From contig NZ_JAIQXV010000009.1 of assembly GCF_020166415.1 (NCBI RefSeq), positions 62,001 to 126,000 on the forward strand: DNA of 64,000 bases, read 5' to 3'. Positions 1 through 12,092 of this stretch are shown here, one piece after another. The stretch's first letter is position 1; the number at the start of each line of letters is the position of its first letter. Below the pieces are notes generated by a model. It ran no database searches. It saw nothing but the letters and a program-made list of their open reading frames with translations, and was not told where the DNA came from. The DNA comes from Deinococcus multiflagellatus (lineage in GTDB: Bacteria; Deinococcota; Deinococci; Deinococcales; Deinococcaceae). The translations under genes and the position numbers were made by a program.

Positions 1-952
1 CGGCGTAGGCGGCCACCGCCCCCAGCGAGGCGTTGTTGATGCCCCGGGCAAAAAACGCGTCGTAGCCTGCGTAGCCGCCCCAGCTGGCCTTCAGGGCGGC
101 GTAGCGGGTCTGCACGCCTTGCAGCACCCCGGCCTTGCGGGTACGGCGCTCGTCGTCGGTCAGGCCGCTCTGGGCGTACAGGGCCTCCAGCTGCGCGCGG
201 GCGTCCAGCAGCAGGGCTTCAAAATCGGTGTGCCGGCTCTGGGCCAACTGGTCGGCCTCGCGCAGGGCGGGGGTGCCGTGGGCGGCCAGCCAGCGCCGCA
301 TCCCTTCCTCTTCTACAGCGGTGGCATAGGACTCGTTAAAGACGGTGTCGCCCGCCACGTACACGCTGGGGTGCGAAAGTTCGTGGATGACGGTGCGGAT
401 CAGGGTGGCGTCCGGGTACAGCAGCATGGTGGAGAGCAGCGGGTCTTTCAGGTAGCCCAGGGTGGAATAGGCACTCACCCCGCCCACCACCACGTCGCGC
501 CCGGCGGCGCGGCGCGCGGCGGCGTCGGCCTGGGCCTGCGCCTCGTTGAAATAGCCCCGGTAGGCCACGCAGCCGGCCACCGGAAAGCAGCTGGTGTCCA
601 GCGCCACGCTGAATTCGGGCGCTGAAAACACGTTCCAGACCACAGAGGGGCGCCCCACATCCACGTAGGTGCGGAAGCTGCCGTGGTCCGGCAGGCCCAG
701 GCCCCCCTGGTCGGGCGGCGCCACCGCAAAAGCGCGCACCTGGGCGGCCAGATTCAGTTTGCGCCGGGTTTCTGTGCTCAGGGCTGGGTCCTGGCGGGCG
801 TCGTCCAGCGGGCGGGCGCGGCGCAGCAGGTCCAGTTGGCCGCCCGCCGCCTGCGCCAGATACCTCACCTCGGCGCAGCCGCTCAGGCCCAGGGCGCCCA
901 GCAAGACCAGGGCGGGAACGCGCAGCGTACGGATCGTGGCCCGCAGTCTCAT
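1..952 (-). CDS. Putative zinc aminopeptidase lipoprotein (partial, runs off left edge)
   Basis: The frame is open from the ATG at 952 to the window edge (317 codons), so the C-terminus is missing. The N-terminus has a short basic stretch, a hydrophobic segment and a lipobox (LGLSGC, Cys about residue 26), so the product is probably a lipoprotein. Near residue 195 lies an HExxH-type motif (HELSH) preceded by TLIRTVI. A downstream segment (FNESYATAVEEEG) could supply the third zinc ligand. This matches the putative aminopeptidase family PF10023 (family knowledge). It is transcribed divergently from the small gene at 1007. Function is inferred from the motif; the substrate is unknown. Confidence 0.8.
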   Translation of the reverse strand, partial: MRLRATIRTLRVPALVLLGALGLSGCAEVRYLAQAAGGQLDLLRRARPLDDARQDPALSTETRRKLNLAAQVRAFAVAPPDQGGLGLPDHGSFRTYVDVGRPSVVWNVFSAPEFSVALDTSCFPVAGCVAYRGYFNEAQAQADAAARRAAGRDVVVGGVSAYSTLGYLKDPLLSTMLLYPDATLIRTVIHELSHPSVYVAGDTVFNESYATAVEEEGMRRWLAAHGTPALREADQLAQSRHTDFEALLLDARAQLEALYAQSGLTDDERRTRKAGVLQGVQTRYAALKASWGGYAGYDAFFARGINNASLGAVAAYA

Positions 953-1006
953 GGCCCGCAGTGTACGCCGCTTGATCTGCCCCCCGCCGGCCCGGCACAC
1001 TGACCC

Positions 1007-1183
1007 ATGCTGACCCGGCTTCAGACGTGGTGGCGCCGCCTGCTGGGGCGCCCGGCCCCGCCCAGCCCCGACTCGCCCAGAGACGGGGACGACCCAGGCG
1101 GCGCCGGGGTGCTGGTTCCGGCTGGCCCCCGGCCGCGCCGGGACGGCGCGCAGGCCACCCCCCCGGCCAAATCGCAGCCCTGA
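1007..1183 (+). CDS. Small hypothetical protein, 58 aa
   Basis: ATG at 1007 to TGA at 1183. The N-terminus is short and amphipathic, rich in Trp, Arg and Leu (MLTRLQTWWRRLLG), followed by a Pro/Arg/Asp-rich tail that is probably disordered. It lies between the divergent aminopeptidase lipoprotein gene and the acyl-CoA ligase promoter. I recognise no family. The composition is low-complexity, so this could be a chance frame in GC-rich DNA. Confidence 0.3.
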   Translation: MLTRLQTWWRRLLGRPAPPSPDSPRDGDDPGGAGVLVPAGPRPRRDGAQATPPAKSQP

Positions 1184-1192
1184 AGATTTCCC

Positions 1193-1260
1193 TATACTCC
1201 CGGCATTCCCCCCAGCGGGCCGCGCCCTGGTCACGGCGACCAGGGGCTTTAGGGCGGCCC
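1193..1260 (+). promoter_or_regulatory. Promoter -10 and structured leader of the acyl-CoA ligase gene
   Basis: A TATACT -10 box is at 1193-1198. The following 75-nt leader contains a compound hairpin. The inner stem is CCCTGGTC (1225-1232) with GACCAGGG (1238-1245). The outer stem is GGGCCGC (1217-1223) with GCGGCCC (1254-1260). The ribosome-binding site AAGGAG (1269-1274) follows directly. No clear -35 box is visible. Confidence 0.5.
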
Positions 1261-1279
1261 GCGCCCCCAAGGAGACCCC

Positions 1280-2971
1280 ATGCAAGGCACCATGATGGAT
1301 GTTCAGCTGACCGTGCCCACCATTCTGGAGCGCATCCGCACCCAGTACGCCAGCCGCGAGGTCGTGAGCCTGCTGGTGGCGGGCCGCGACGAGGCCGGCA
1401 ATCCCCTGCCCCACACCCACCGCACCACCTACGGGCAGGTGGCCGAGCGCGCCCGGCGGCTGGCCGGCGGCCTGCTGGGCCTGGGCCTGCGCAAGGGCGA
1501 CCGTGTGGCCACGCTGGCCGTGAACTCTTTCCGGCATCTGGAGGCCTACCTGGGCGTGCCCAGCGCCGGGCTGGTGCTGCACACGGTGAACATCCGCCTG
1601 CACCCCGAGCAGATTGCCTGGATCATCAACCACGCCGAAGACCGCGTGCTGCTCATTGAAAATGTTTTTGCCGCGATGATTCCGGCCATCAAGGCGGCCT
1701 GCCCCACCCTGGAGCACATCTTTGTGCTGGGGCCCACCCCGCAGCCTATCCCCCTGCCCGGCGTGCAGGACTACGACGCCTTCGTGATGGGCAGCCCCGC
1801 CCTGGACCAGTATCCGGACCTGGACGAGCGCGACCCCGCCGCCATGTGCTACACCAGCGGCACCACCGGCAACCCCAAGGGCGTGGTGTACACCCACCGC
1901 TCCACGCTGCTGCACTCCATTGTCAGTGCCCCAAAAGACGCCCTGAACGTGGGCGAGCGCGACAGCGTGCTGCCGATTGTGCCCATGTTCCATGTGAACG
2001 CCTGGGGCCTGCCCTACACCTGCGCGCTGTACGGCGCCAAGCAGGTGTACGCCGGGGTCTTCAGCGACGGGCGCACGGTGGCCCGGCTGCTGCAGGACGA
2101 AGAGGTGACCATCACGGCGGGCGTGCCCACCATCTGGATGGGCCTGCTGGCCGAACTGGACCGCGCGGCGGCGGCGGGCGAGCCCTACCGCCTGAGCGGC
2201 CTGGAGCGGCTGGTGGTGGGCGGCAGCGCGGCCCCCGAAGCCATGATCCGCGCCTTTGAGCGCCACAGCCTGACCATGCTGCAGGCCTGGGGCATGACCG
2301 AAACGCACCCCCTGGGCACCGCCAGCGGCGTGCCGGTGGGCGTGGAGGCGCAGAGCGACGAGGGCTTTACCCTGCGCGCCAAGCAGGGCCGCGCGGTGCC
2401 CCTGATCGAACTGGGCCTGATTGACGACGACGGCCAGCCGCTGCCGCACGACGGCAAGACCATGGGCCGCCTGATCATCCGGGGGCCCTGGGTGGCCAGC
2501 AGCTACTTCAAGGGCGAGGGCCAGGACAACTTCTTCTCGCTGGGCGGCCAGGGGTGGTTCGACACGGGCGACATCGCCACGCTGGACGAGCGCGGCTACA
2601 TGCACATTCAGGACCGCGCCAAGGACCTGATCAAGAGCGGCGGCGAGTGGATCAGCTCCGTGGATCTGGAAAACGCGATCATGGCGCACCCGGCGGTCGC
2701 GCAGTGCGCGGTGATTGCCATGGACGACCCCAAGTGGGACGAGCGCCCGCTGGCTGTGGTGGTGCTCCGCGAAGGCCAGAGCGTGTCGCACGAGGAAATC
2801 CGCGAGTTCCTGGCGCCCAAGTTTGCCCGCTGGTGGCTGCCCGACGCCACCGTGACGGCCACGAACCTTCCCATTGGCGCCACCGGCAAGTTCCTGAAGC
2901 GCGAACTGCGCGAGCAGTACCGGGGCTACGGACAGGCGCAGGGCGTGAACACCCCCGAAGCGCGGGAGTAA
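1280..2971 (+). CDS. Acyl-CoA ligase (AMP-binding, FadD/medium-chain type)
   Basis: A 563-residue ANL-superfamily enzyme. It activates a carboxylic (probably fatty) acid with ATP to an acyl-adenylate and transfers it to CoA. The P-loop-like motif YTSGTTGNPKG is near residues 191-201. The adenylate-binding signature WGMTET is near residue 340, and the hinge/A8 region GWFDTGDIATLDERGY is followed by DRAKDLIKSGGEWIS. The C-terminus carries the catalytic-lysine context (GATGKFLKRELR). The start is set by AAGGAG 5 nt before the ATG; an in-frame ATG at 1292 is a weaker alternative. Length is normal for the family. A strong terminator follows, so it is probably monocistronic. Chain-length preference cannot be read from sequence. 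Confidence 0.9.
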   Translation: MQGTMMDVQLTVPTILERIRTQYASREVVSLLVAGRDEAGNPLPHTHRTTYGQVAERARRLAGGLLGLGLRKGDRVATLAVNSFRHLEAYLGVPSAGLVLHTVNIRLHPEQIAWIINHAEDRVLLIENVFAAMIPAIKAACPTLEHIFVLGPTPQPIPLPGVQDYDAFVMGSPALDQYPDLDERDPAAMCYTSGTTGNPKGVVYTHRSTLLHSIVSAPKDALNVGERDSVLPIVPMFHVNAWGLPYTCALYGAKQVYAGVFSDGRTVARLLQDEEVTITAGVPTIWMGLLAELDRAAAAGEPYRLSGLERLVVGGSAAPEAMIRAFERHSLTMLQAWGMTETHPLGTASGVPVGVEAQSDEGFTLRAKQGRAVPLIELGLIDDDGQPLPHDGKTMGRLIIRGPWVASSYFKGEGQDNFFSLGGQGWFDTGDIATLDERGYMHIQDRAKDLIKSGGEWISSVDLENAIMAHPAVAQCAVIAMDDPKWDERPLAVVVLREGQSVSHEEIREFLAPKFARWWLPDATVTATNLPIGATGKFLKRELREQYRGYGQAQGVNTPEARE

Positions 2972-2983
2972 GCAGCGCAGATT

Positions 2984-3021
2984 AAGCGCGTGCCCACCGT
3001 CGACGGTGGGCACGCGCTTTT
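2984..3021 (+). terminator. Rho-independent terminator after the acyl-CoA ligase
   Basis: Perfect palindrome AAGCGCGTGCCCACCGT followed by its reverse complement, ending in TTTT. It starts 12 nt after the stop codon. Because the palindrome also begins AAGC after a run of A on the other strand, it may act in both directions. Confidence 0.85.
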
Positions 3022-3144
3022 GATGGCTTCCTTCTGCAACACTGCTGCCCATTCCGAGATGTCGTTCCGAGCGTGCTCCCAGGTGATCGGGGGTTCGCAT
3101 GGCTTGAGCGTCCACGCCAACGAGTAGCGATCAACACGCTGTTG

Positions 3145-3195
3145 TTCTCCTCCCCCCTGGCGGGGGACTCGCGGAGCTGCGCAGCAGAGGAGGAA
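3145..3195 (+). repeat. Stem-loop repeat, copy A
   Basis: Outer arms TTC-TCCTC and GAGGA-G-GAA enclose a C-rich/G-rich inner hairpin and the core GGGACTCGCGGAGCTGCGC. The same core is found at 6113-6156 and, inverted, at 22383-22430. The rest of the spacer 3022-3294 shows no convincing gene. Confidence 0.6.
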
Positions 3196-3294
3196 GCGGG
3201 CATGGCGTTCCAGACGACATTTTCGCCATTGCCGCCTTGCCGGGCCCGAAAACTGTCCGCACCATTGTTGAACACGGCTTGAACGGCAACCGTG

Positions 3295-3864
3295 TCAGCA
3301 GGACGGCAGCACGCCGGCATACATCTCGTCCAGAGAAAGCGTGGTGTTCAGGCAGGGCAGCTCAATCTCGCCCTCTCCGGCCAGTTCGCGCAGCGGCCAC
3401 TGGTCGCCTGTGCGGCGGTAGGCATAGACCCGGCGCTCGCTCTGTTCCACGATCAGATACATCTGGAGGCTGGGCAGAGCCGTGTACAGGCCAAATTTGC
3501 CCACCCGGTCATGGCTGGCTGGACTGGCCGACAGCACCTCGATCAGCAGGCACGGCGCCGTTTTATACCCCGTGGCCCGGTCATCTGGGTCACAGACCAC
3601 CATCACATCGGGGTAAAAGAAGGTGGATGCCCCTGCCAGGGCCAGCTTCATGTCCGACTGATACAACCGGCAGCCTGCGCGCCGGGCACTGGCGTGCAGC
3701 GCGGCGGTCAGGTTGGTGCAGATCAGCACGTGGGCCTCGCTGGCCCCAGCCTGGGCGTGCAGCGGATAGACAAAACCGCCCACGTACTCGCGCCTGAACG
3801 GGCTGTGCTCCTCGCTGCGCAGGTACGCTTCAACGCTCATGGCTTTGAAGGCGGAGCCGCTCAT
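3295..3864 (-). CDS. Uma2-family (DUF820) putative endonuclease
   Basis: A 189-residue protein with the Uma2 layout of the restriction-endonuclease-like (PD-(D/E)xK) fold. It has an N-terminal AYLRSEEHSPFRREYVGGFVYP, the acidic strand FFYPDVMVVCD, and the core LIEVLSAS...RVGKFGLYTALPSLQMYLIVEQ. The Asp of PDVMV, the Glu of LIEV and the Lys of GKFGLY would form the active site. Such proteins are abundant in cyanobacteria and Deinococcus; their function is largely unknown. The start is ATG 3864, 6 nt after the -10 box TAGCAT (3876-3871), which suggests a leaderless transcript. It is divergent from the esterase gene with only 32 bp between the starts. Confidence 0.85.
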   Translation of the reverse strand: MSGSAFKAMSVEAYLRSEEHSPFRREYVGGFVYPLHAQAGASEAHVLICTNLTAALHASARRAGCRLYQSDMKLALAGASTFFYPDVMVVCDPDDRATGYKTAPCLLIEVLSASPASHDRVGKFGLYTALPSLQMYLIVEQSERRVYAYRRTGDQWPLRELAGEGEIELPCLNTTLSLDEMYAGVLPSC

Positions 3865-3896
3865 GGCCCTATGCTACAGCCCCTAGAATCCCCCTC
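3865..3896. promoter_or_regulatory. 32-bp divergent leaderless promoter region
   Basis: The minus-strand -10 TAGCAT (3876-3871) is 6 nt from ATG 3864. The plus-strand -10 TAGAAT (3884-3889) is 7 nt from ATG 3897. The two -10 boxes are 7 bp apart, so each promoter's -35 region must overlap the other transcription unit. Confidence 0.6.
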
Positions 3897-4907
<1,011 letters not shown>

Positions 4908-4964
4908 GGGCCGGGCCTCTCCTCATCCCCTGGCGGCCCGGACGCGGCATCATGCGCGCACCAC

Positions 4965-6041
<1,077 letters not shown>

Positions 6042-6058
6042 GGCGCCTGCGGCGCCTG

Positions 6059-6074
6059 TCAAAGGGTCAAAGGG
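6059..6074 (+). repeat. Octamer tandem TCAAAGGG x2 (with inverted partner at 6259)
   Basis: Two tandem TCAAAGGG units follow the stop of the C39-like gene. The inverted form CCCTTTGA is at 6259-6266, just upstream of the next gene. Together they bracket the stem-loop repeat at 6113-6156. The 249-bp spacer holds no gene that I can support. Confidence 0.5.
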
Positions 6075-6112
6075 TCTAGAGCCGTTGGTATCAAGATGAT
6101 GTTGGGCCTTGA

Positions 6113-6156
6113 CCCGCTCCCCTTGTGGGACTCGAAGAGCTGCGCCGCAGAGCGGG
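6113..6156 (+). repeat. Stem-loop repeat, copy B
   Basis: Outer arms CCCGCTC (6113-6119) and GAGCGGG (6150-6156) are perfectly complementary. The core is GGGACTCGAAGAGCTGCGC. Compared with copies A and C the core is nearly identical while the arms differ but stay paired. Confidence 0.7.
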
Positions 6157-6290
6157 CCTCACGCAGCGAGGGATGAGGGGGCTCCTTGGTCAACCATTCT
6201 GGGAACCAGGGGGGCTCCTCTTCGGGACCTCATGACGCTTTCCCCAGTCCCCCTTCGACCCTTTGACCCCTGCCCCTTAGACTCCTCCTC

Positions 6291-7112
6291 ATGGACTTCC
6301 CCACCCCCTGCCCGGCGTGCGGCTTTGAAAACCGCGTGGCCTTTACGGAAAGCGGGGTGCATGACGTGACCTGCGCCCAGTGCCGCGCGCGGTCCTGCGT
6401 GTTTCTGCGCAAGCAGCGCTTTGAGGTGCTGTTCGACCTGGGCACCCGCGCCCTGATGGACGGCTACGCCCGCGAGGCGGTGGCCAGTTTCGCGGCGGCC
6501 CTGGAACGCTTTTTCGAGTTCTACGTGCGGGCCTTTGCGCTGCAGCAGGCGGCCGGGACCGAGCAGGACTTCGGCGCGGCGCAAGCGGCCCTGGACGGCA
6601 CCTGGCGCCACGTGGCCAGCCAGTCCGAGCGCCAGCTGGGCATGTTCGCCCTGGCGTACCTGCTGCGCGAGGGCCGTGAGCCGGAATTCCTGACCCCGGC
6701 GGGCCTGGGCACCGACTTCCGCAACCGGGTGATTCACCGGGGCGCGCTGCCCACCCGCGCCGAGGTGAACGCTTACGCGGCCGGGGTCTTTGCCCTCATT
6801 GACCGCCTGCTGACCGAGCTGGGCGAGGCCGCCGCCCATGTGGAACTGGCGCAGGAGGGGGTGTTCGCCGCGCACCTTGCCCGGCTGCCAGACGGGGTGA
6901 CGGCGGTGTTCGAGGAACACCCGGGGATGTTCCGGGCCCGGCGCTTCGCCGGGTCTGGCCCTGCCCTCAGCCCGGTGCCCAAGGCGGACCTGCCGGCGGT
7001 CAAGGGCGTGCGCGGCGTGAACGACGCCCGCGCCTTTCAGCAGGCCCTGTTCCAGCAGGCCCTGGCCGAACGCGGCGCCCTGCTGCAGGCGTTCAAGGGG
7101 TCGGGGCGCTAA
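6291..7112 (+). CDS. Zinc-ribbon protein with HEPN-like RNxxxH motif
   Basis: A 273-residue protein of no recognised named family. The N-terminus is a four-cysteine zinc ribbon (Cys7, Cys10, Cys28, Cys31). The rest is predicted to be mostly helical. Residues 144-149 read RNRVIH, matching the R-N-x3-H signature of HEPN ribonuclease domains, in the context LGTDFRNRVIHRG. This context is common in HEPN proteins that sense or cleave RNA. The start is supported by the -10 box TAGACT (6278-6283) 7 nt upstream, implying a leaderless mRNA. The HEPN assignment is inference from one motif plus helical content. A structural zinc ribbon with an unrelated helical domain is the alternative. Confidence 0.6.
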   Translation: MDFPTPCPACGFENRVAFTESGVHDVTCAQCRARSCVFLRKQRFEVLFDLGTRALMDGYAREAVASFAAALERFFEFYVRAFALQQAAGTEQDFGAAQAALDGTWRHVASQSERQLGMFALAYLLREGREPEFLTPAGLGTDFRNRVIHRGALPTRAEVNAYAAGVFALIDRLLTELGEAAAHVELAQEGVFAAHLARLPDGVTAVFEEHPGMFRARRFAGSGPALSPVPKADLPAVKGVRGVNDARAFQQALFQQALAERGALLQAFKGSGR

Positions 7113-7210
7113 GGACGCCGCACCTCACGTTGCGACTGTTCAGGAAGGCGCCGCAAAGTCTCCACTCCTGGCGCAACGTCTTTTTTCGATCCTCGCTCCG
7201 CTCGGTTGAT

Positions 7211-8299
7211 CTACAGATCAACTTCGAGCGACTTAAGGCCCGTCAGCCACCAGCGCAGGAAGTGGGGCAGGCGCGCGCGCCACGCGGCCTCATCGTGCCA
7301 GTGGCCCTCACCGATAGTCAGGTGCACCTCGCGCACCTTCGGGCTCAGTTCCGCAGCCAGTTCATGGGTCAGGGCCACCGTGCGGGCGGCGTCATCCAGG
7401 GTGGCGCCCTCGTGGTCGCCCATGTCCAACCACACCCGGGCCTGGGGGTCGCGGCGCGGCGCCCACCAGCGCCGCAGCGCGAAGTCGGCGGGCCACACCG
7501 CCGGGCTGAACACCCCCCAGGTGCCGTAGGTGCCAGGGTCGCGCAGACCGCAGTAGGCGGTGATCAGCCCCCCGAACGACGAGCCCACCAGCGCCACGTG
7601 CGACGCCGGCACGGGCCCGAACCGCTCCCGAAGGTCGGGCAGCAGGGCGTCCCTCAACCAGTCGGCGTATTCGTCAGCGCCGCTGGCAAAGGCGTTTAGC
7701 TCGAAGGGAAAGGGCACGTAGCGGCGGCTGCGGTCCTCGTTCACCGGCAGCGCGGCCACGCGGCAGGGCCAGCCCGCCTCGGCCAGTGTCTGCGCTGCAC
7801 CGGCCGCGTCCCAGCTTTCGCCCGCGAAGGTGGGGCCCTCGTCGAACACGTTCTGGCCGTCATGCAGGATCAGGAGCGGCAGCGGGCCGTCGTGGCCGGT
7901 CGGCCACCACAGGCGCACGCGCTGAGGCCCCCACGGCGCGGCCAGCGTCACCTCCTGGCGCGGAGGGGCCGAGCGCACAGGCCGCCCCTGCCCGGCCCGC
8001 GCGTCCTGCCAGCCCGCCACGGTCAGCTCCACCAGCCCCGGCCCACGCACCACCACCGGGTGGGCCGGCGCGCGTCCGCCCCAGGCGTCGCCCTCCTCGG
8101 TCACGGTGCCGTCCGGGTGATGTAAGCGCACTTTCACGCCGGTCAGGGTCCCGTCCGGGAGGTTCGCGCGCACTTCGCCCTGCACAAACGCAAACGGACC
8201 GGGTTCGGCAGCCCAGCCCCGGAAATCGCCGGTCAGAAACAGCGTACCGGCCGGGAGCGAACCGGGCGGCAGGTGCAGACGAAAGCGCACTTCGGGCAT
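7211..8299 (-). CDS. Esterase-family alpha/beta hydrolase with N-terminal glycogen-binding-like domain
   Basis: A 362-residue protein. The N-terminal ~110 residues (TLFLTGDFRGWAAEPGPFAF) are a CBM48/early-set-like beta domain. The C-terminal domain is the enterochelin-esterase type, with LLILHDGQNVFDE, the nucleophile elbow GSSFGG (Ser241), and a likely catalytic His in IGEGHWHDEAAW. It has the same architecture as the protein at 3897-4907, so the two may be distant paralogues. The stop codon lies inside a GTTGATCT-AC-AGATCAAC palindrome (about 7205-7222) that may help end transcription. A CACACT box 6 nt before ATG 8299 resembles the leaderless -10 pattern. Confidence 0.8.
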   Translation of the reverse strand: MPEVRFRLHLPPGSLPAGTLFLTGDFRGWAAEPGPFAFVQGEVRANLPDGTLTGVKVRLHHPDGTVTEEGDAWGGRAPAHPVVVRGPGLVELTVAGWQDARAGQGRPVRSAPPRQEVTLAAPWGPQRVRLWWPTGHDGPLPLLILHDGQNVFDEGPTFAGESWDAAGAAQTLAEAGWPCRVAALPVNEDRSRRYVPFPFELNAFASGADEYADWLRDALLPDLRERFGPVPASHVALVGSSFGGLITAYCGLRDPGTYGTWGVFSPAVWPADFALRRWWAPRRDPQARVWLDMGDHEGATLDDAARTVALTHELAAELSPKVREVHLTIGEGHWHDEAAWRARLPHFLRWWLTGLKSLEVDL

Positions 8300-8467
8300 G
8301 CGGGCAGTGTGGCATAGCCCCGTCGGCCCCCCGCCGGCCCCGGCTTGGGTGAAGGCGACGTCAGCTTCCCGTGAGGGTTATGTCAGGTGCCGGGCGCTAG
8401 GCTTTTGACGTGGAGGACGAGGTTTCGCCCGGCCCTTTCCCGGCGTGCCCAGGGTTGTCTCCACCCC

Positions 8468-8498
8468 GGAAACTTGATATATTCGCACTCAAGTTTCC
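8468..8498 (+). promoter_or_regulatory. HAIR operator (HspR-type) in front of lon
   Basis: Perfect 10-bp inverted repeat GGAAACTTGA (8468-8477) and TCAAGTTTCC (8489-8498). Its centre reads CTTGATA-N7-ACTCAAG, which matches the HspR-associated inverted repeat CTTGAGT-N7-ACTCAAG at 12 of 14 positions. HspR represses heat-shock genes, including lon, in actinobacteria and Deinococcus (established knowledge). Binding here is inferred. Confidence 0.8.
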
Positions 8499-8561
8499 TG
8501 TTTCAGTCTTTTCAGGAACCCACCCTCAAGACGACCCACCCGGGCGAAAGGAGTTCCGACC

Positions 8562-11003
<2,442 letters not shown>

Positions 11004-11018
11004 ACCGACGTGACCTCT

Positions 11019-11045
11019 CCCCCGCCCGTGGTGGCGGGGGTTTTT
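11019..11045 (+). terminator. Terminator of lon
   Basis: Stem CCCCCGCC/GGCGGGGG with a six-base loop, followed by TTTTT. It starts 16 nt after the lon stop codon. Confidence 0.9.
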
Positions 11046-11086
11046 CGTGTCGGAGAGCAGCTGGCCTCTCTATGCTGGGTGGCGTG

Positions 11087-12040
11087 ATGAAACGCGCGTT
11101 GGTTGTAGGACTGCTGGGCCTCTGGTCGGGGGCGCAGGCGGCGTATTGCTTTGATGCGCCGACTGAGGCCGACGACTTCTTCCGCTTTGTCAAAGGGGCC
11201 CCCAAGCAGATGGAACAGGTCATCGAGCAAAAGGGCGTCGAGGAAAAGCTGATTTTGCAGGTGAGCTTTCAACAGCAGCGCTTGGCGGAAATTCTTCAGC
11301 TCAGCCGCTCACCAGAGCGGACGCGCCTGGATCAACTCATCGTCTTCAAGCAAGTGGGCGACAAGAGTGAAGGCCAGCTGGCCCTTCCAGACGACGAATC
11401 GTTTGCGTTGCCCCTCAATGAACGAATCAGGCTGACACGGCTCAAGGCGCAGCGCGGCGAAGGCATTCCTCTGAAATTTTCGTCCACTTTCGACGCCCAG
11501 GGGCGGCTGATCCGGTACTCTGGCATGCTTATCCGCGAGGGGATGTTGGTGCCTAAGCCGCTCAATGTCAGCTGCGTTTATGGCCGGGGTGTCGTCATCG
11601 AGACCGTGAATATTGAGGATGAATACCGCGCTGTGCTGACCGCAAAATTTGATCCACAAGGCAAGCTCCTTTTTGTAGACGCGGCAACCCAGTTGTACAA
11701 CGGCCCCCTGAACATGGCGACTTTTCGCCCGGCGTTCAATCCCGAGGTCTACATATCGCGCACGATCTTCGACTACGGCGCAGACGGAGCCCTCGCCGGG
11801 GCTAAGTTTCACATCCCAGTGGGGCGCGACGGTTCAGGGCAACTGGTGGAACGGGGTCAGCCTGAGATTGAAGCGCGGTTCACCGTGGACCAGGCTGGCA
11901 ACATCCTCCGCGAAGACCTCCTCAGGGATGGGGAGCGCACCAGTGTGGAGTTCACCTATGACCTCCGAGGGAATTGGGTCAAACGTGTGTTCCGCGCCCC
12001 TGAAAGAACGGTCACCATCAGCCGCACCTTCACCTACTAA
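11087..12040 (+). CDS. Secreted hypothetical protein
   Basis: A 317-residue protein with a classical signal peptide (MKRALVVGLLGLWSGAQA). The body is beta-rich and repetitive. Segments such as LIRYSGMLIREG, NILREDLLRDGERTSVEF and TYDLRGNWVKRVF look like short YD/RHS-type beta repeats. I recognise no family. GC content is somewhat lower than in the neighbours. A TATGCT box at 11071-11076 stands 7 nt before an in-frame GTG (11084) directly followed by ATG 11087, so a leaderless start at the GTG is possible and would add one residue. Confidence 0.7.
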   Translation: MKRALVVGLLGLWSGAQAAYCFDAPTEADDFFRFVKGAPKQMEQVIEQKGVEEKLILQVSFQQQRLAEILQLSRSPERTRLDQLIVFKQVGDKSEGQLALPDDESFALPLNERIRLTRLKAQRGEGIPLKFSSTFDAQGRLIRYSGMLIREGMLVPKPLNVSCVYGRGVVIETVNIEDEYRAVLTAKFDPQGKLLFVDAATQLYNGPLNMATFRPAFNPEVYISRTIFDYGADGALAGAKFHIPVGRDGSGQLVERGQPEIEARFTVDQAGNILREDLLRDGERTSVEFTYDLRGNWVKRVFRAPERTVTISRTFTY

Positions 12041-12092
12041 TCCGGCCCGTATCCCCATGCCAGGCCTGCCCTCCCCGGTATCCTGTAGGCCC

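Noticed and set aside
3073..3282. 69-codon plus-strand frame before the Uma2 gene
   Set aside because: It runs through stem-loop repeat copy A and has no start signal.
8375..8395. TTATGTCA at about 8376 considered as a radiation/desiccation response motif
   Set aside because: Only a half-site; the second arm of the palindrome is absent.
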